Below, in pieces: positions 26,548 through 35,800 of a DNA stretch of 64,000 nt. Both the position numbers and the translations under genes were made by a program. The notes beneath the pieces are model-generated. The model did not search any database, was not told where the DNA came from, and saw only the letters and a list, made by a program, of their open reading frames with translations. The stretch's first letter is position 1, and the number at the start of each line of letters is the position of its first letter. The stretch spans positions 496,001 through 560,000 of the forward strand of contig JADJVM010000008.1 in assembly GCA_016710595.1 (NCBI GenBank), written 5' to 3'. The DNA is from Niastella sp. (GTDB lineage: Bacteria > Bacteroidota > Bacteroidia > Chitinophagales > Chitinophagaceae).

Positions 26548-27384
26548 ATGTTCTCAATAAACTGTAAAGGTAAACTCTTAAGCCTGCAACAACCAACGGT
26601 AATGGGAATTTTAAACTTAACACCCGATTCTTTTTATAAAGGTTACCTGGATGAAACTGATCAAAATATCAAATTTAAAATTCATCAATTTGTAATGGAA
26701 GGTGCCGCTATCATTGATGTTGGTGGGCAAAGTACCCGCCCGGGAAGCGATCGGTTAAGCGCTGAGGAAGAATTGGCCAGGGTAATTCCTTACATTAAAT
26801 TTATTGCAGCAACCTATCCGGATGTATTCATTTCAATTGATACGTATTCCAGCATTGTTGCAAAAGAGGCCATACTGGCTGGGGCGCATATCGTAAATGA
26901 TATAAGTGCCGGTGGCATGGATGCAGAAATGATCGCTATTGTGGCTCAATTAAAAGTACCATATATATGTATGCATATGCAGGGCGTGCCAGAAACCATG
27001 CAACAAAACCCATTATATGCAGATATCATACTTGAATTAACCCGATTTTTTGTAGAACGGATACAGCTATGCCGAAATGCCGGTATTACAGATATTATTA
27101 TTGATCCCGGTTTTGGATTTGGTAAAACAATAGCACATAATTTCAGTATTTTAAAAAACCTTTCAGCATTTAAAATATTGGATTGCCCAATTTTAATTGG
27201 CCTCTCAAGAAAAAGTAGTATTTACAAAACATTGGGCATAAGTGTGGACGAATCGCTGAATGGCACAACGGTATTACACACGATTGCTTTATTACAGGAT
27301 ATACAAATTTTAAGGGTACACGATGTAAAAGAAGCAAAAGAAGCGGTGCTATTGACAGAAGTTTATAAAAAAGCCGCCCAATAA
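26548..27384 (+). CDS. folP: Dihydropteroate synthase
   Basis: Condenses DHPP (the FolK product) with p-aminobenzoate to make dihydropteroate, the sulfonamide target. About 278 residues from ATG 26548. A TTG at 26512 in the same frame would add 12 residues without homology. TIM-barrel signatures: MGILNLTPDSFYKG near residue 20, VDVGGQSTRPGS-type IDVGGQSTRPGSDR near 62, SIDTYSSIVAKEA, IVNDISAG, CMHMQG, IIDPGFGFGKT and GLSRKSSIYKTL. The stop codon lies in the loop of a hairpin shared with the FKBP gene. Many Bacteroidota have a diadenylate cyclase gene after folP; here none follows. Confidence 0.96.
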   Translation: MFSINCKGKLLSLQQPTVMGILNLTPDSFYKGYLDETDQNIKFKIHQFVMEGAAIIDVGGQSTRPGSDRLSAEEELARVIPYIKFIAATYPDVFISIDTYSSIVAKEAILAGAHIVNDISAGGMDAEMIAIVAQLKVPYICMHMQGVPETMQQNPLYADIILELTRFFVERIQLCRNAGITDIIIDPGFGFGKTIAHNFSILKNLSAFKILDCPILIGLSRKSSIYKTLGISVDESLNGTTVLHTIALLQDIQILRVHDVKEAKEAVLLTEVYKKAAQ

Positions 27385-27391
27385 GGGCGGC
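27366..27391 (-). terminator. Terminator of the FKBP gene overlapping the folP stop
   Basis: GCCGCCC (27373-27379) and GGGCGGC (27385-27391) form a perfect 7-bp GC stem. The loop contains the folP TAA. On the minus strand it is followed by T6, an intrinsic terminator 22 bp after the FKBP stop. On the plus strand it could also act on folP, though the T-run there is weak. Confidence 0.75.
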
Positions 27392-27412
27392 TTCGATTCA
27401 ATACAATTTATT

Positions 27413-28435
27413 TTATTTCTTCTCCTTGTGGGCTTGTTTCAAACTATCAGAAAAATGTTTTCGCATCTCCATCATTTTCTGCATTTGAGCATCTGCTTCT
27501 ACTTTTGCCTGTGCTTTATTTAAAACATCTACCACTTCTACATCAAAAGTAAGGATAGAATTTGCAGGAATTTTTGGAGCAGGTGAATTTGCACCATAAG
27601 CCATTGGGCTGGTAATATAAAATTTTGCTTTTGCGCCTTTATTAAGCATTTTAAAACCATCTGTCCAGCCTTTAATTACGGGTTGCCCCAGGCTCGGGTC
27701 ATTGGTCATATTTACCAAAATAGGATCATGATTTGGAAAACCCGGATCTACATTTGAATCAAAAACAACTCCATCCATTGTTTTTCCAGTATATTTTACT
27801 TTTAAAACTACGCTGGTATCAATATTGGGTCCGGTACCTGCAGTAAGAATTTCTACAAATGTTCCTTCAGGCGCTTTTTGTACCTGTATCTTATTTTTTG
27901 CAAAAAAATCTTCCAAAGTTTTAATGTCTTTTTTTTCCTGTTCTTTTGATTGTTCTTTCATCCGGGCTTCTACCTTAGTTTGTTCTTCTTTAAAAGCAGT
28001 TTCAGCTTCTTCTCTTGTTTTAAAAACATTTATTACTTTAACCGTAGTTACCAGGTAATGTCCCTTCTTCATAAAAGGAGGCAATCCCACTGGGTTTTTC
28101 TGCATGATACTATCAGACAGGATCCGGATGACAAGGCTATCACCTTTTTTCAACTGTTTTAAAATATTAAAATATTCTTTTGGTGTGTTTATAGAATCCA
28201 GGGGTTGAATGATAGCTCCACTACTGGTGCGTGTATCAGAAAGAGTACTGTCTTTTTTACCATCACTGTAAACTTGCACAATGTCTATTTGCATAAATTC
28301 CCCATATTTAATGGGCTCGCCTTTGGAACCTGAAATTATTTTATACTCCAGGCCTTCTTCTCCTTTTTTAAATGATTGCTGGCATGCAGAAAACAATATG
28401 ATTGCTGCCAATAAAAAATAGGATGTTCTTTTCAT
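27413..28435 (-). CDS. FKBP-type peptidyl-prolyl isomerase lipoprotein
   Basis: 340 residues. Lipoprotein signal peptide with lipobox LFSAC (Cys18). Two FKBP-like domains separated by a charged coiled-coil segment (about 130-175, EEAETAFKEEQTKVEARMKE). The first (about 30-130) is degenerate. The second (about 185-295) is canonical with VKYTGKTMDGVVFDSN, VIKGWTDGFKMLNKGAKAKFYI, MAYG and IPANSILTFDVEVVDV. A Lys-rich tail follows. It is predicted to assist folding of exported proteins at the periplasmic face of a membrane. It is transcribed after the NrnA-like gene (23-bp gap) and ends at the shared hairpin with folP. Confidence 0.9.
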   Translation of the reverse strand: MKRTSYFLLAAIILFSACQQSFKKGEEGLEYKIISGSKGEPIKYGEFMQIDIVQVYSDGKKDSTLSDTRTSSGAIIQPLDSINTPKEYFNILKQLKKGDSLVIRILSDSIMQKNPVGLPPFMKKGHYLVTTVKVINVFKTREEAETAFKEEQTKVEARMKEQSKEQEKKDIKTLEDFFAKNKIQVQKAPEGTFVEILTAGTGPNIDTSVVLKVKYTGKTMDGVVFDSNVDPGFPNHDPILVNMTNDPSLGQPVIKGWTDGFKMLNKGAKAKFYITSPMAYGANSPAPKIPANSILTFDVEVVDVLNKAQAKVEADAQMQKMMEMRKHFSDSLKQAHKEKK

Positions 28436-28458
28436 GTGAATTTGTTATTTGTTATTTT

Positions 28459-29487
28459 TTAAAATGAATAATCGCTCAATTGATCTTTATTGTCTTTTAC
28501 AGCCTGCATAAATTTATTTTTCACTTCCTCTAATGTTTCAATGCTTTGGCCACCTGCCGCATTTTTATGCCCACCCCCATTAAAATAAGTGCGTGCAAAA
28601 ATATTTACATCAAAATCGCCTTTACTTCTAAAAGAACATTTGCGTTCTTCACCTCTGTCAATAATGATTGCGGCTAATTTGATGCCTTCTATACTTAACG
28701 GATAATTTACCAACCCTTCGGTATCTCCGGTTTTAATATCATACTTTACCAAATCTGCCTGCGGAATAGCGATCAGGGCAGTATTGTATTCAAAAAAAAC
28801 TTCCAGCCGGTTCAGTAAAACATTCCCAATAAACCGTAACCTGTTTTCAGAAAAATTATCAAATAAAAGCTCATGCACTTTGCTATGGTTCAGCCCTTTT
28901 TCTTTTAAACTGGCAACCATGGTATGTACACTTGCACTGGTAAGTGGAAACCTAAAGGAACCGGTATCTGTCATTACACCTGCATATAAACATTCAGCCG
29001 ACAACACATTGATTTTATTTTCATTGCCACTGGCTTTTATAAAATCAAAAACCATCTCTGCGGTAGAACTTTTAGATGTATCGCTGATGCCGAAAGCAAA
29101 AACTTCAGTTTGTGGGTGTTGATGGTGATCTATTAAAATCCTTTCTCCTTTTGCATTAGCCAATGCCTGTTCCATATTTTTTGTTCGGCTAAGCACATTA
29201 TAATCCAGGCAAAATATCCAATCGGCATTTTCAATAGCCGCTAAAGCTTTGTCTTTATGAATTGACTTTTCAAAATCGAGCACTAAATCGCATCCCGGCA
29301 TCCAATTTAAAAAAGAGGCCCAGTTTGTAGGTGATACCACAGTTACCTGGTGGCCTAATTGTATTAAAACATGGTAAAGCCCCAAAGAAGACCCCATTGC
29401 ATCGCCATCCGGTTTTTGATGCATGGTAATTACTACCTGCTTGTTGCCTGCTGTAAGTAATGGATATAGTAAATTGATGGTCTGCAT
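28459..29487 (-). CDS. DHH-family phosphoesterase, NrnA-like (oligoribonuclease / pAp phosphatase)
   Basis: About 342 residues from the ATG at 29487. A longer frame to 29553 adds 22 hydrophobic residues but would include the TACTTTTG promoter box at 29497-29504, so the shorter start is preferred. DHH domain: ITMHQKPDGDAMGSSLG (near 20), DWIFCLDYN, ILIDHHQHP (near 115), and SSTAEMVFDF. DHHA1 domain: FRSKGDFDVNIFARTYFNGGGHKNAAGG near 290-315. NrnA degrades nanoRNAs and dephosphorylates pAp. It is followed after 23 bp by the FKBP lipoprotein gene. Confidence 0.9.
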   Translation of the reverse strand: MQTINLLYPLLTAGNKQVVITMHQKPDGDAMGSSLGLYHVLIQLGHQVTVVSPTNWASFLNWMPGCDLVLDFEKSIHKDKALAAIENADWIFCLDYNVLSRTKNMEQALANAKGERILIDHHQHPQTEVFAFGISDTSKSSTAEMVFDFIKASGNENKINVLSAECLYAGVMTDTGSFRFPLTSASVHTMVASLKEKGLNHSKVHELLFDNFSENRLRFIGNVLLNRLEVFFEYNTALIAIPQADLVKYDIKTGDTEGLVNYPLSIEGIKLAAIIIDRGEERKCSFRSKGDFDVNIFARTYFNGGGHKNAAGGQSIETLEEVKNKFMQAVKDNKDQLSDYSF

Positions 29488-29496
29488 AAAAACGGG

Positions 29497-29504
29497 CAAA
29501 AGTA
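29497..29504 (-). promoter_or_regulatory. Bacteroidota -7 box before the NrnA-like gene
   Basis: The minus strand reads TACTTTTG (TAnnTTTG), ending 10 nt before the ATG at 29487. It supports that start over the upstream one and implies a very short leader. Confidence 0.5.
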
Positions 29505-29625
29505 GTACAAAAACATTAAAGCAACCATTTAAACATAAGTTCACCCGTTTCAATTTCTATTAAGGTTTTCATAAAAAAAATGATAAGCTTACCTGACTGC
29601 AATTTTTACGAAAATACAATTTGCC

Positions 29626-29633
29626 TATCTTTG
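29626..29633 (+). promoter_or_regulatory. Bacteroidota -7 box before ndk
   Basis: TATCTTTG matches TAnnTTTG, 20 nt before the ndk ATG. A TTTT stretch at 29603-29606 lies at about the right distance for a degenerate -33 box. Confidence 0.55.
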
Positions 29634-29652
29634 CGGCCAAAATTTTTAATAA

Positions 29653-30069
29653 ATGACCAACAGAACATTTACGATGATAAAACCCGATGCTACTGAAAAA
29701 GGGCATACCGGGGGTATTTTAAAAATGATTAACGATGCGGGTTTTCGCATTGTTGCTATGAAAATGACCCATTTAAGCTCCGAAAAAGCAGGTCAATTTT
29801 ATAATGTTCATAAAGAGCGCCCTTTTTACAGTGAACTGGTAAGTTTTATGAGCCGTGGCCCCATTACTGCAGCTATTTTAGAAAAAGAGAATGCGGTAGA
29901 AGATTTCAGGAAATTGATTGGCGCAACCAATCCTGCCCAGGCAGATGAGGGTACCATACGTAAATTGTATGCTGCTTCTATTGGCGAAAATGCTGTTCAT
30001 GGCAGCGATAGTGATGAAAATGCAGCCATTGAAGGTGATTTTTTCTTTAGCCGATTAGAACAATTCTAA
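29653..30069 (+). CDS. ndk: Nucleoside diphosphate kinase
   Basis: Equilibrates nucleoside di- and triphosphates by a phospho-His intermediate. 138 residues, standard length. Motifs: RTFTMIKPDATEKGHTGGIL at the N-terminus, FYSELVSFMSRGP, GATNPAQADEGTIR, and the active site NAVHGSDS with the catalytic His near residue 116. It has its own promoter box and a strong terminator just downstream, so it is monocistronic. Confidence 0.97.
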   Translation: MTNRTFTMIKPDATEKGHTGGILKMINDAGFRIVAMKMTHLSSEKAGQFYNVHKERPFYSELVSFMSRGPITAAILEKENAVEDFRKLIGATNPAQADEGTIRKLYAASIGENAVHGSDSDENAAIEGDFFFSRLEQF

Positions 30070-30090
30070 AATAATAAAATAACCATTTAT

Positions 30091-30123
30091 AAAACATTCC
30101 TAGAACAGGGAATGTTTTTTTTT
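30091..30123 (+). terminator. Intrinsic terminator of ndk
   Basis: A 9-bp stem (AAACATTCC at 30092-30100, GGAATGTTT at 30109-30117) with an 8-nt loop, running into a T-run that continues to 30123. It starts 22 bp after the ndk stop. Confidence 0.9.
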
Positions 30124-30136
30124 GCATCTTGCAGCA

Positions 30137-30865
30137 ATGCAAACAGCAATCATCATTTGCCGGTATAAAAAAAGGTATATTCTTTTTGCATTGATGAGTA
30201 TGGCACTTTTTAGGATTCCATTGTCTTTTAATAAAAATATTCTTTTTTATAAATTGATGGGAAGCGGAAAGAACGGGAGTTTCAGCAAAACGCCCGATTG
30301 GCAGCAATGGGCCATCCTGGTGGAATTAAACACAACGGTTAACCCCAATCTTACTTTAACCCAACTACTGAAACAGGTAACGGGTAAAATAATCTTCAAT
30401 TGGTTACGTTTTTTTAATTGTGAAACCTGCCTGTTTATTTTAGAACCTGTCCAAAGCCGTGGCTTATGGGATGGAAAAAAAAGATTTATTGCAACAACCC
30501 ATAAAATGGAGCCAAATGAAAAGATTGCTGTGCTTACAAGAGCAACCATACGGCTAAACCGTTTAAAAGTATTTTGGAAACATGTGGACGCTGTAAATAA
30601 AGAAATGCTGGCAAGTGACGGATATATTATGTCTTACGGTATTGGGGAATGGCCACTGGTACGGCAGGCTACTTTTAGTATCTGGCAATCGCAGGAAAAG
30701 ATGATGCAATTTGCTTATAAAAATAAAAATCATACAGCCGTAATTACAAAAACCCGGGATGAGAAATGGTATAGCGAAGATCTTTTTGCCCGGTTTAAAA
30801 TTATATTATGTATGGGTACTCTCAATGGAGAAAACCCCTTACAAGTGAAAAACCTAAATTTGTAA
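30137..30865 (+). CDS. Spheroidene monooxygenase (CrtA)-like protein
   Basis: About 242 residues from ATG 30137. A TTG at 30122 in frame lies inside the ndk terminator T-run and is rejected. The sequence matches the CrtA-like family: LMGSGKNGSFSKTPDWQQWA near 43-62, TRATIRLNRLKVFWKHV near 135-151, and SIWQSQEKMMQFAYKNKNH near 180-198, with ARFKIILCMGTLNG near the end. True CrtA oxidises spheroidene in purple bacteria. Relatives in Bacteroidota occur without carotenoid genes and probably have another job; a dimeric alpha-beta-barrel monooxygenase fold is likely. The arginase gene starts 1 nt after its stop. Confidence 0.65.
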   Translation: MQTAIIICRYKKRYILFALMSMALFRIPLSFNKNILFYKLMGSGKNGSFSKTPDWQQWAILVELNTTVNPNLTLTQLLKQVTGKIIFNWLRFFNCETCLFILEPVQSRGLWDGKKRFIATTHKMEPNEKIAVLTRATIRLNRLKVFWKHVDAVNKEMLASDGYIMSYGIGEWPLVRQATFSIWQSQEKMMQFAYKNKNHTAVITKTRDEKWYSEDLFARFKIILCMGTLNGENPLQVKNLNL

Positions 30866-30866
30866 T

Positions 30867-31814
30867 ATGAAAAATATAAAACTCATAGAAGTTCCATCAG
30901 AAATAGGTGCAGGAACCCGTGGCGCCAGCCTGGGAATAGATGCTATTAAAATAGCTGCGCTGGATTTTATGAGCAACTTTTTTGTACACTTTCCATCTGA
31001 GAAAGTAAAAGTAGAAAATCATCTTTTATTTGAACCCATTCATACTCCGTATGCAAAACGTATTCATGGAGTGATAGAAGTTTATAAAAACCTTAGTCAA
31101 TCGGTTTGCGATGCTATGACTAATAATTTTTTTCCGGTGGTACTAAGTGGCGACCATAGCAGTGCCGGCGGAACTATTGCAGGTATAAAAATGGCAAAGC
31201 CGAAAAGTAAATTGGGTGTTATTTGGATAGATGCACATGCTGATCTACATACCCCCTACACTACCCCATCTGGCAATATGCACGGCATGCCCTTAGCCGC
31301 AGCGCTGGGAGAAGATAACATTGAAATGAAAAGCCATACCGTAGATGATAAAACCGTGAAATTGTGGAATGAGCTAAAAGCCATTGGAAAAGGTAAGAAT
31401 AAATTATTGGCAGAAGATATTGTTTTTATTTCTTTGAGAGACTATGAAAAAGAAGAAAAAGCGCTTATTGAAAAATATGGTATTAAAGTAATTACCACGA
31501 GCGAACTACGAAGAATAGGCGCAGAAAACGTAAGCCGGAAAGTGTTGCGTTACCTGAGTGATTGCACTGATATTTATGTAAGTTTTGATGTAGATAGCTT
31601 AGATTCATCCATCTCAAAAGGAACCGGGACACCGGTTAGCAATGGGCTTAAAGAAAGGGAAGCTGAAGACTTAATTAGTAAGTTTATGCAAAACCGAAAA
31701 ATTTGTTGTTTTGAAATTACAGAAGTAAACCCCACCCTAGATAAAGAAAATTTAATGGCAGAAATTGCCTTTCATATTTTACAACGCAGCGTGAATGTAT
31801 TGCTGATGAACTAA
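30867..31814 (+). CDS. Arginase
   Basis: Hydrolyses arginine to ornithine and urea with a di-manganese centre. 315 residues of the ureohydrolase fold. Metal-binding motifs: LSGDHSSAGG (near 98), WIDAHADLHTP (near 121), and YVSFDVDSLDSS (near 235). The substrate-side residues GNMHGMPLAA and the late CCFEITEVNPTLD are also present. The SGDHS and DAHAD pattern fits arginase better than agmatinase, though formimidoylglutamase is a less likely alternative. It forms a two-gene unit with the CrtA-like gene, and no other arginine-degradation gene is adjacent. Confidence 0.88.
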   Translation: MKNIKLIEVPSEIGAGTRGASLGIDAIKIAALDFMSNFFVHFPSEKVKVENHLLFEPIHTPYAKRIHGVIEVYKNLSQSVCDAMTNNFFPVVLSGDHSSAGGTIAGIKMAKPKSKLGVIWIDAHADLHTPYTTPSGNMHGMPLAAALGEDNIEMKSHTVDDKTVKLWNELKAIGKGKNKLLAEDIVFISLRDYEKEEKALIEKYGIKVITTSELRRIGAENVSRKVLRYLSDCTDIYVSFDVDSLDSSISKGTGTPVSNGLKEREAEDLISKFMQNRKICCFEITEVNPTLDKENLMAEIAFHILQRSVNVLLMN

Positions 31815-31819
31815 GCGGG

Positions 31820-32851
31820 TTACCATACATTTTTAGGGCAGGTATCACCATATTTATTGCCAAGCACAAACCCGATCATGATTTCATGCGTATTGCCTGT
31901 ATAGGCCCGCATTTTATTGCTGGTAGCCACTTCGTAAGAATAACTTACGTTAAGGGTATTGCCGATAAACACACCTGCCATACCACTGTAACCCGAAACT
32001 AAATCACCATACCGGTAAGACCCACCTACCCATATTTTATCCTGGTATTGTAATTTTGCATTGATGTGGGCGCCCAACAATTGTGGCCTCCAATATTGAA
32101 CCATTACGGAAGGAATCAGGTTAAAATCTTCAGCAATATTTAAGCGATAACCGGCAGTAAAAAAATAATTGGGCTCGTAATAAGATGCTTTATCATTTTT
32201 TTGAGCAAATGAAACTTTGCCCGGTATTACGTTTAATACAGAAAGACCTGCAAAATAATCAGCAGAATAAAGCCATAGTCCCGCTCCTAACTCAGGTTTT
32301 ATTTTTTTTATTAGCCCGTTGGCAATATCAACAGCCGGATCAAACGGATCAGTATCTCCCCAATTTATTTTAGAACGGTCCACATTAATACTGCTTAAAC
32401 CTGCCATGAATCCTGCAGCAAGGGTTGTACGCAGTCCAATTGGTTTATGATAAGCATACGTTGCAAAAGCACTCCAGCGTGAAATATATCCTGCCTTATC
32501 GTTCATAGCTATAAAACCAATGCCATGGTGTGGTTTAGGCGCTGTATAATCTTCCCAATATTGTTTTCCCCGAGGATTTTCACCGGGCACCTGGAAGGAC
32601 GTGGCGCTTGTACGCAAATCAGATTTTCCTATAGGGCCCTGTATGCTCAGGTAGGTAGATACCGGGTGGCCATCAATATTATTCCACTGATTCCTGTTAC
32701 TGATCTTGATATCGGTATAATTTTCAATACCGCTGAGTGCCGGGTTTAAAATATAGTTATTCAATACATATTGATTATAAGAAGGCTTTGCCTGTGCCTG
32801 GGATGCCAGTGATACAATCATGAAACAGAAATACAATAAACTATTTTTCAT
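31820..32851 (-). CDS. PorP/SprF family type IX secretion system membrane protein
   Basis: 343 residues: signal peptide (cleavage near SQAQA, residue 20) and a beta-barrel of the PorP_SprF family. The opening PSYNQYVLNNYILNPALSGIENY is the family signature. Later strands such as HGIGFIAMNDKAGYISRWSA and WVGGSYRYGDLVSGYSGMAGVFIGN are also typical, as is the terminal EIMIGFVLG. PorP/SprF proteins are encoded next to the very large surface proteins they help to anchor or secrete, as here: the 1,292-residue CHU_C protein lies 22 bp upstream on the same strand. Confidence 0.92.
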   Translation of the reverse strand: MKNSLLYFCFMIVSLASQAQAKPSYNQYVLNNYILNPALSGIENYTDIKISNRNQWNNIDGHPVSTYLSIQGPIGKSDLRTSATSFQVPGENPRGKQYWEDYTAPKPHHGIGFIAMNDKAGYISRWSAFATYAYHKPIGLRTTLAAGFMAGLSSINVDRSKINWGDTDPFDPAVDIANGLIKKIKPELGAGLWLYSADYFAGLSVLNVIPGKVSFAQKNDKASYYEPNYFFTAGYRLNIAEDFNLIPSVMVQYWRPQLLGAHINAKLQYQDKIWVGGSYRYGDLVSGYSGMAGVFIGNTLNVSYSYEVATSNKMRAYTGNTHEIMIGFVLGNKYGDTCPKNVW

Positions 32852-32873
32852 AAGGTTTCGTAAGCCGGAATTA

Positions 32874-35800
32874 TTATTTTATAATGGTTACATAGCCCGT
32901 AATCGGTTTCCTGCCACTTTGCGGTTCTATTATGTAATAATAAGTATCTGAGGGAAGTGATTTTCCATTTAAGGTTCCATCCCAGGGTTGCTTATAACCT
33001 TTACTTTCAAATACTTTTTGGCCGGCACGGGTAAATACCACCACTTTACAATCGGGATAAGTATCTAAATACCGTATCACCCATTTGTCATGGTAGCCAT
33101 CTCCATTGGGAGTAAAAGTATTGGGTACCAGCGGGGCTTCTAATATCTTCACAAATACACTATCCGTTGCAGTACAGCCACCTTTGCTGGTAACTAATAA
33201 AATGTATTTTGTATCCTGCGTAGCAGAAACTGTAGGGCTTTTGATTTTATTGTTATTTAAAAACCGGTTTGGCGTCCATAAATAACTAAGCCCGGTGCCG
33301 GTAACCTCCGGGTTGATGCCAATCATTCCGCCGGAAAGCAATACCAGTGTATCTTGTGGGATATTAACAGTTGGCAATGGAAACACTTCAATATTTTTAA
33401 AAGCAGTATCTATACAACCTGCTGTACTTGTGTATGTATATTTAATTACATGGTTGCCTTCCCCTGCAACTGCGGGGTCAAAAACTCCATTTTGAACGCC
33501 ATCTCCTGTATATACACCTCCCGCTGATCCGGGGCTAAGGCCCAATATTTCTGTAGCCTGGTCTAATACAAAAGCAGGTACATCAATACAAACTGCCGGA
33601 ATATCCGTAAAATTAATTTTTGGAGTGGCATGTACGGTTATGGGTATTAATTTATCAGAAAAACATGTGATACCCGAAAATGCCCGCATCCTCACCTGGT
33701 AGGTTTGCAGTGGCAAATTGGTTACATCGGGATACTTGTGTTTATACAATTTATTGGTTAGGGGTTCTTCATCTGCATCAAATACCGAAGCCGCATTTAC
33801 ATTGTCCCAATATATTTCTAAACGGGTGATATTGCCTGATGTAATAGTTGAAGTATTTTTTAAAATCACCGTATCCTGGGTACAAATATCCGATCCGTTT
33901 TGGAACTGAAAATTAGCCACAGGATCCCCACTATTTATTTGTAAAGCTTGTGGCAAAGTATCCCGGCACCCTTTATCTGTAATTGCAATGAGTGTTACGG
34001 TATAGTTACCAACGGCATGATAAGTGTGCTGTACCACTCCGGCGCCAGTAGCCGTATTCGGGTTTCCCGGCCCTGCCGTAGCATCTCCAAAATTCCATTC
34101 CCAGGCAGATATAATGTCTGGCGCATTGGCGCTACTGGTATCGGTAAATTCCGCATATGAATCCAATAAGCAAACTTCCGGAACTTTGAATCCGGCTTTG
34201 GGAAGTTTATTAATAGCCACTACCTGGCTTGCTACCGGGCTGATACAACCCAGGCTTGAAGTAACTTTTAAAGTAACTGTATAGTTTATTGCCTGGTTAA
34301 ATGTATGAGAGGGATTGGCGATTACAGAACTATTTGCAGGGCCGCTCGGCGCATCTCCAAAATGCCAGTCCCAGTTGGTAATAGTGCCGGCATTGGCAAC
34401 CGAATTATTACTACTAAAATTTACAATATTATTTTTACACAGTATATTACTCAGGGTAATGGCTGCTGTAGGCAATGGATCTACCGTGATGGTTGCTGTT
34501 CCGGATTGGTTTTGTTGACAAAGTGAGGAACCTGTATTTTCTACTTTTAAAAGTGTATAAACAAAAGTACCCGCAGCACTGGTAGGCGCACTAACCGTAA
34601 CCGTATTTGCTGTACCTGTAGTAGTAACGGTTTGTGGTGTTCCGCTGTTTATTTTATAAGTAAACGTATAAGGCGCTGAGCCACCACTGCCGGTAAATGT
34701 AATTTGTGGTACGGGCCCATTTTTACAAACCCGGGATGTTCCTGAAATGCCAGCAGTAGGTAATACCGGTATATCAATAGGTACATCAATGGTATCGCTG
34801 ATACAACCTGCGGTAGTGATGGTTGAAAACCTGATATGATGAATACCCGGGCTGGAAAATAAATGAGAAGGGTTTTGTATGCTTGACAAGTTAGATGCCC
34901 CACTGGGTGCATCGCCAAACTGCCAATACCACAAATAAAGTGGTTTGGCACTGGGTGTAGTATCTGTAAATTGTACCGTTTCTGCAACACAACGGGGCGT
35001 AATAAAACTAAAACCTGCAACAGGCGGATCGGATATTTCAAGGTCAAATGATATTTCCTGTTCGGTACCACAGCCTTCAGTATTTGGCGCATAAGTAAGT
35101 AAAGTAAGCGGAAATGTACCTACCTGGCTATATACATAAGAACTGGGAAGCGAATACCAATAAATTTGTTTGCCGTTAACCACTGTAGATGAATCCGGCC
35201 CTGTAACGGGATTACTAAAACGCTGTATAATAACTGCAGGGATAGGTGGGACTGGCATTAAGCTTAAATCCCATTTTAAAGAATCTACCAGGTAAGGTAA
35301 AGACACTTTAAATTTAAAAGGAGACCCAGTACAAGCCGATGGATTGGGTTCAATGCTATAGGTATTGGTAACACCTATTTGTTGATAAAGGTCTATTACA
35401 TTGGTTCCGGCAGAATATGCATACGATTCATAATTACTGCTAAACCCATAAGCAATGGCATTAAAGCCGCTATCTGCACTCATTCTATAAGAGCCGGGGC
35501 CCGAAAGCCGATGGCGTAAATAAGAATAACCGGACATGGTTGGCATCGGTTGCCATGCCGTGGCAGGAACTGTGCCATTCAGCCTAAAACTGGGAACAGC
35601 CACGGTTTTCATCAGTACATTAATCCATTGCCTGGTTATATTCTGTTGTGAAGATGAGAATATGGTAATATCTTTTATATTTTGTTCTACCGGGTTCAGG
35701 ATCACCATATCAGGATCGCCGTATCCACCTCCACCACAGTTTAATGCTTGTGCATATTGAGTAACACAAATGGGTTTATCGGCAGTAATGTTTGCAGGGG

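Noticed and set aside
29488..29553. Longer start of the NrnA-like gene
   Set aside because: The extension covers the -7 box and lies outside the domain boundaries of the family.
30122..30136. TTG start for the CrtA-like gene
   Set aside because: It lies within the T-run of the ndk terminator; the ATG 15 nt later is better placed.
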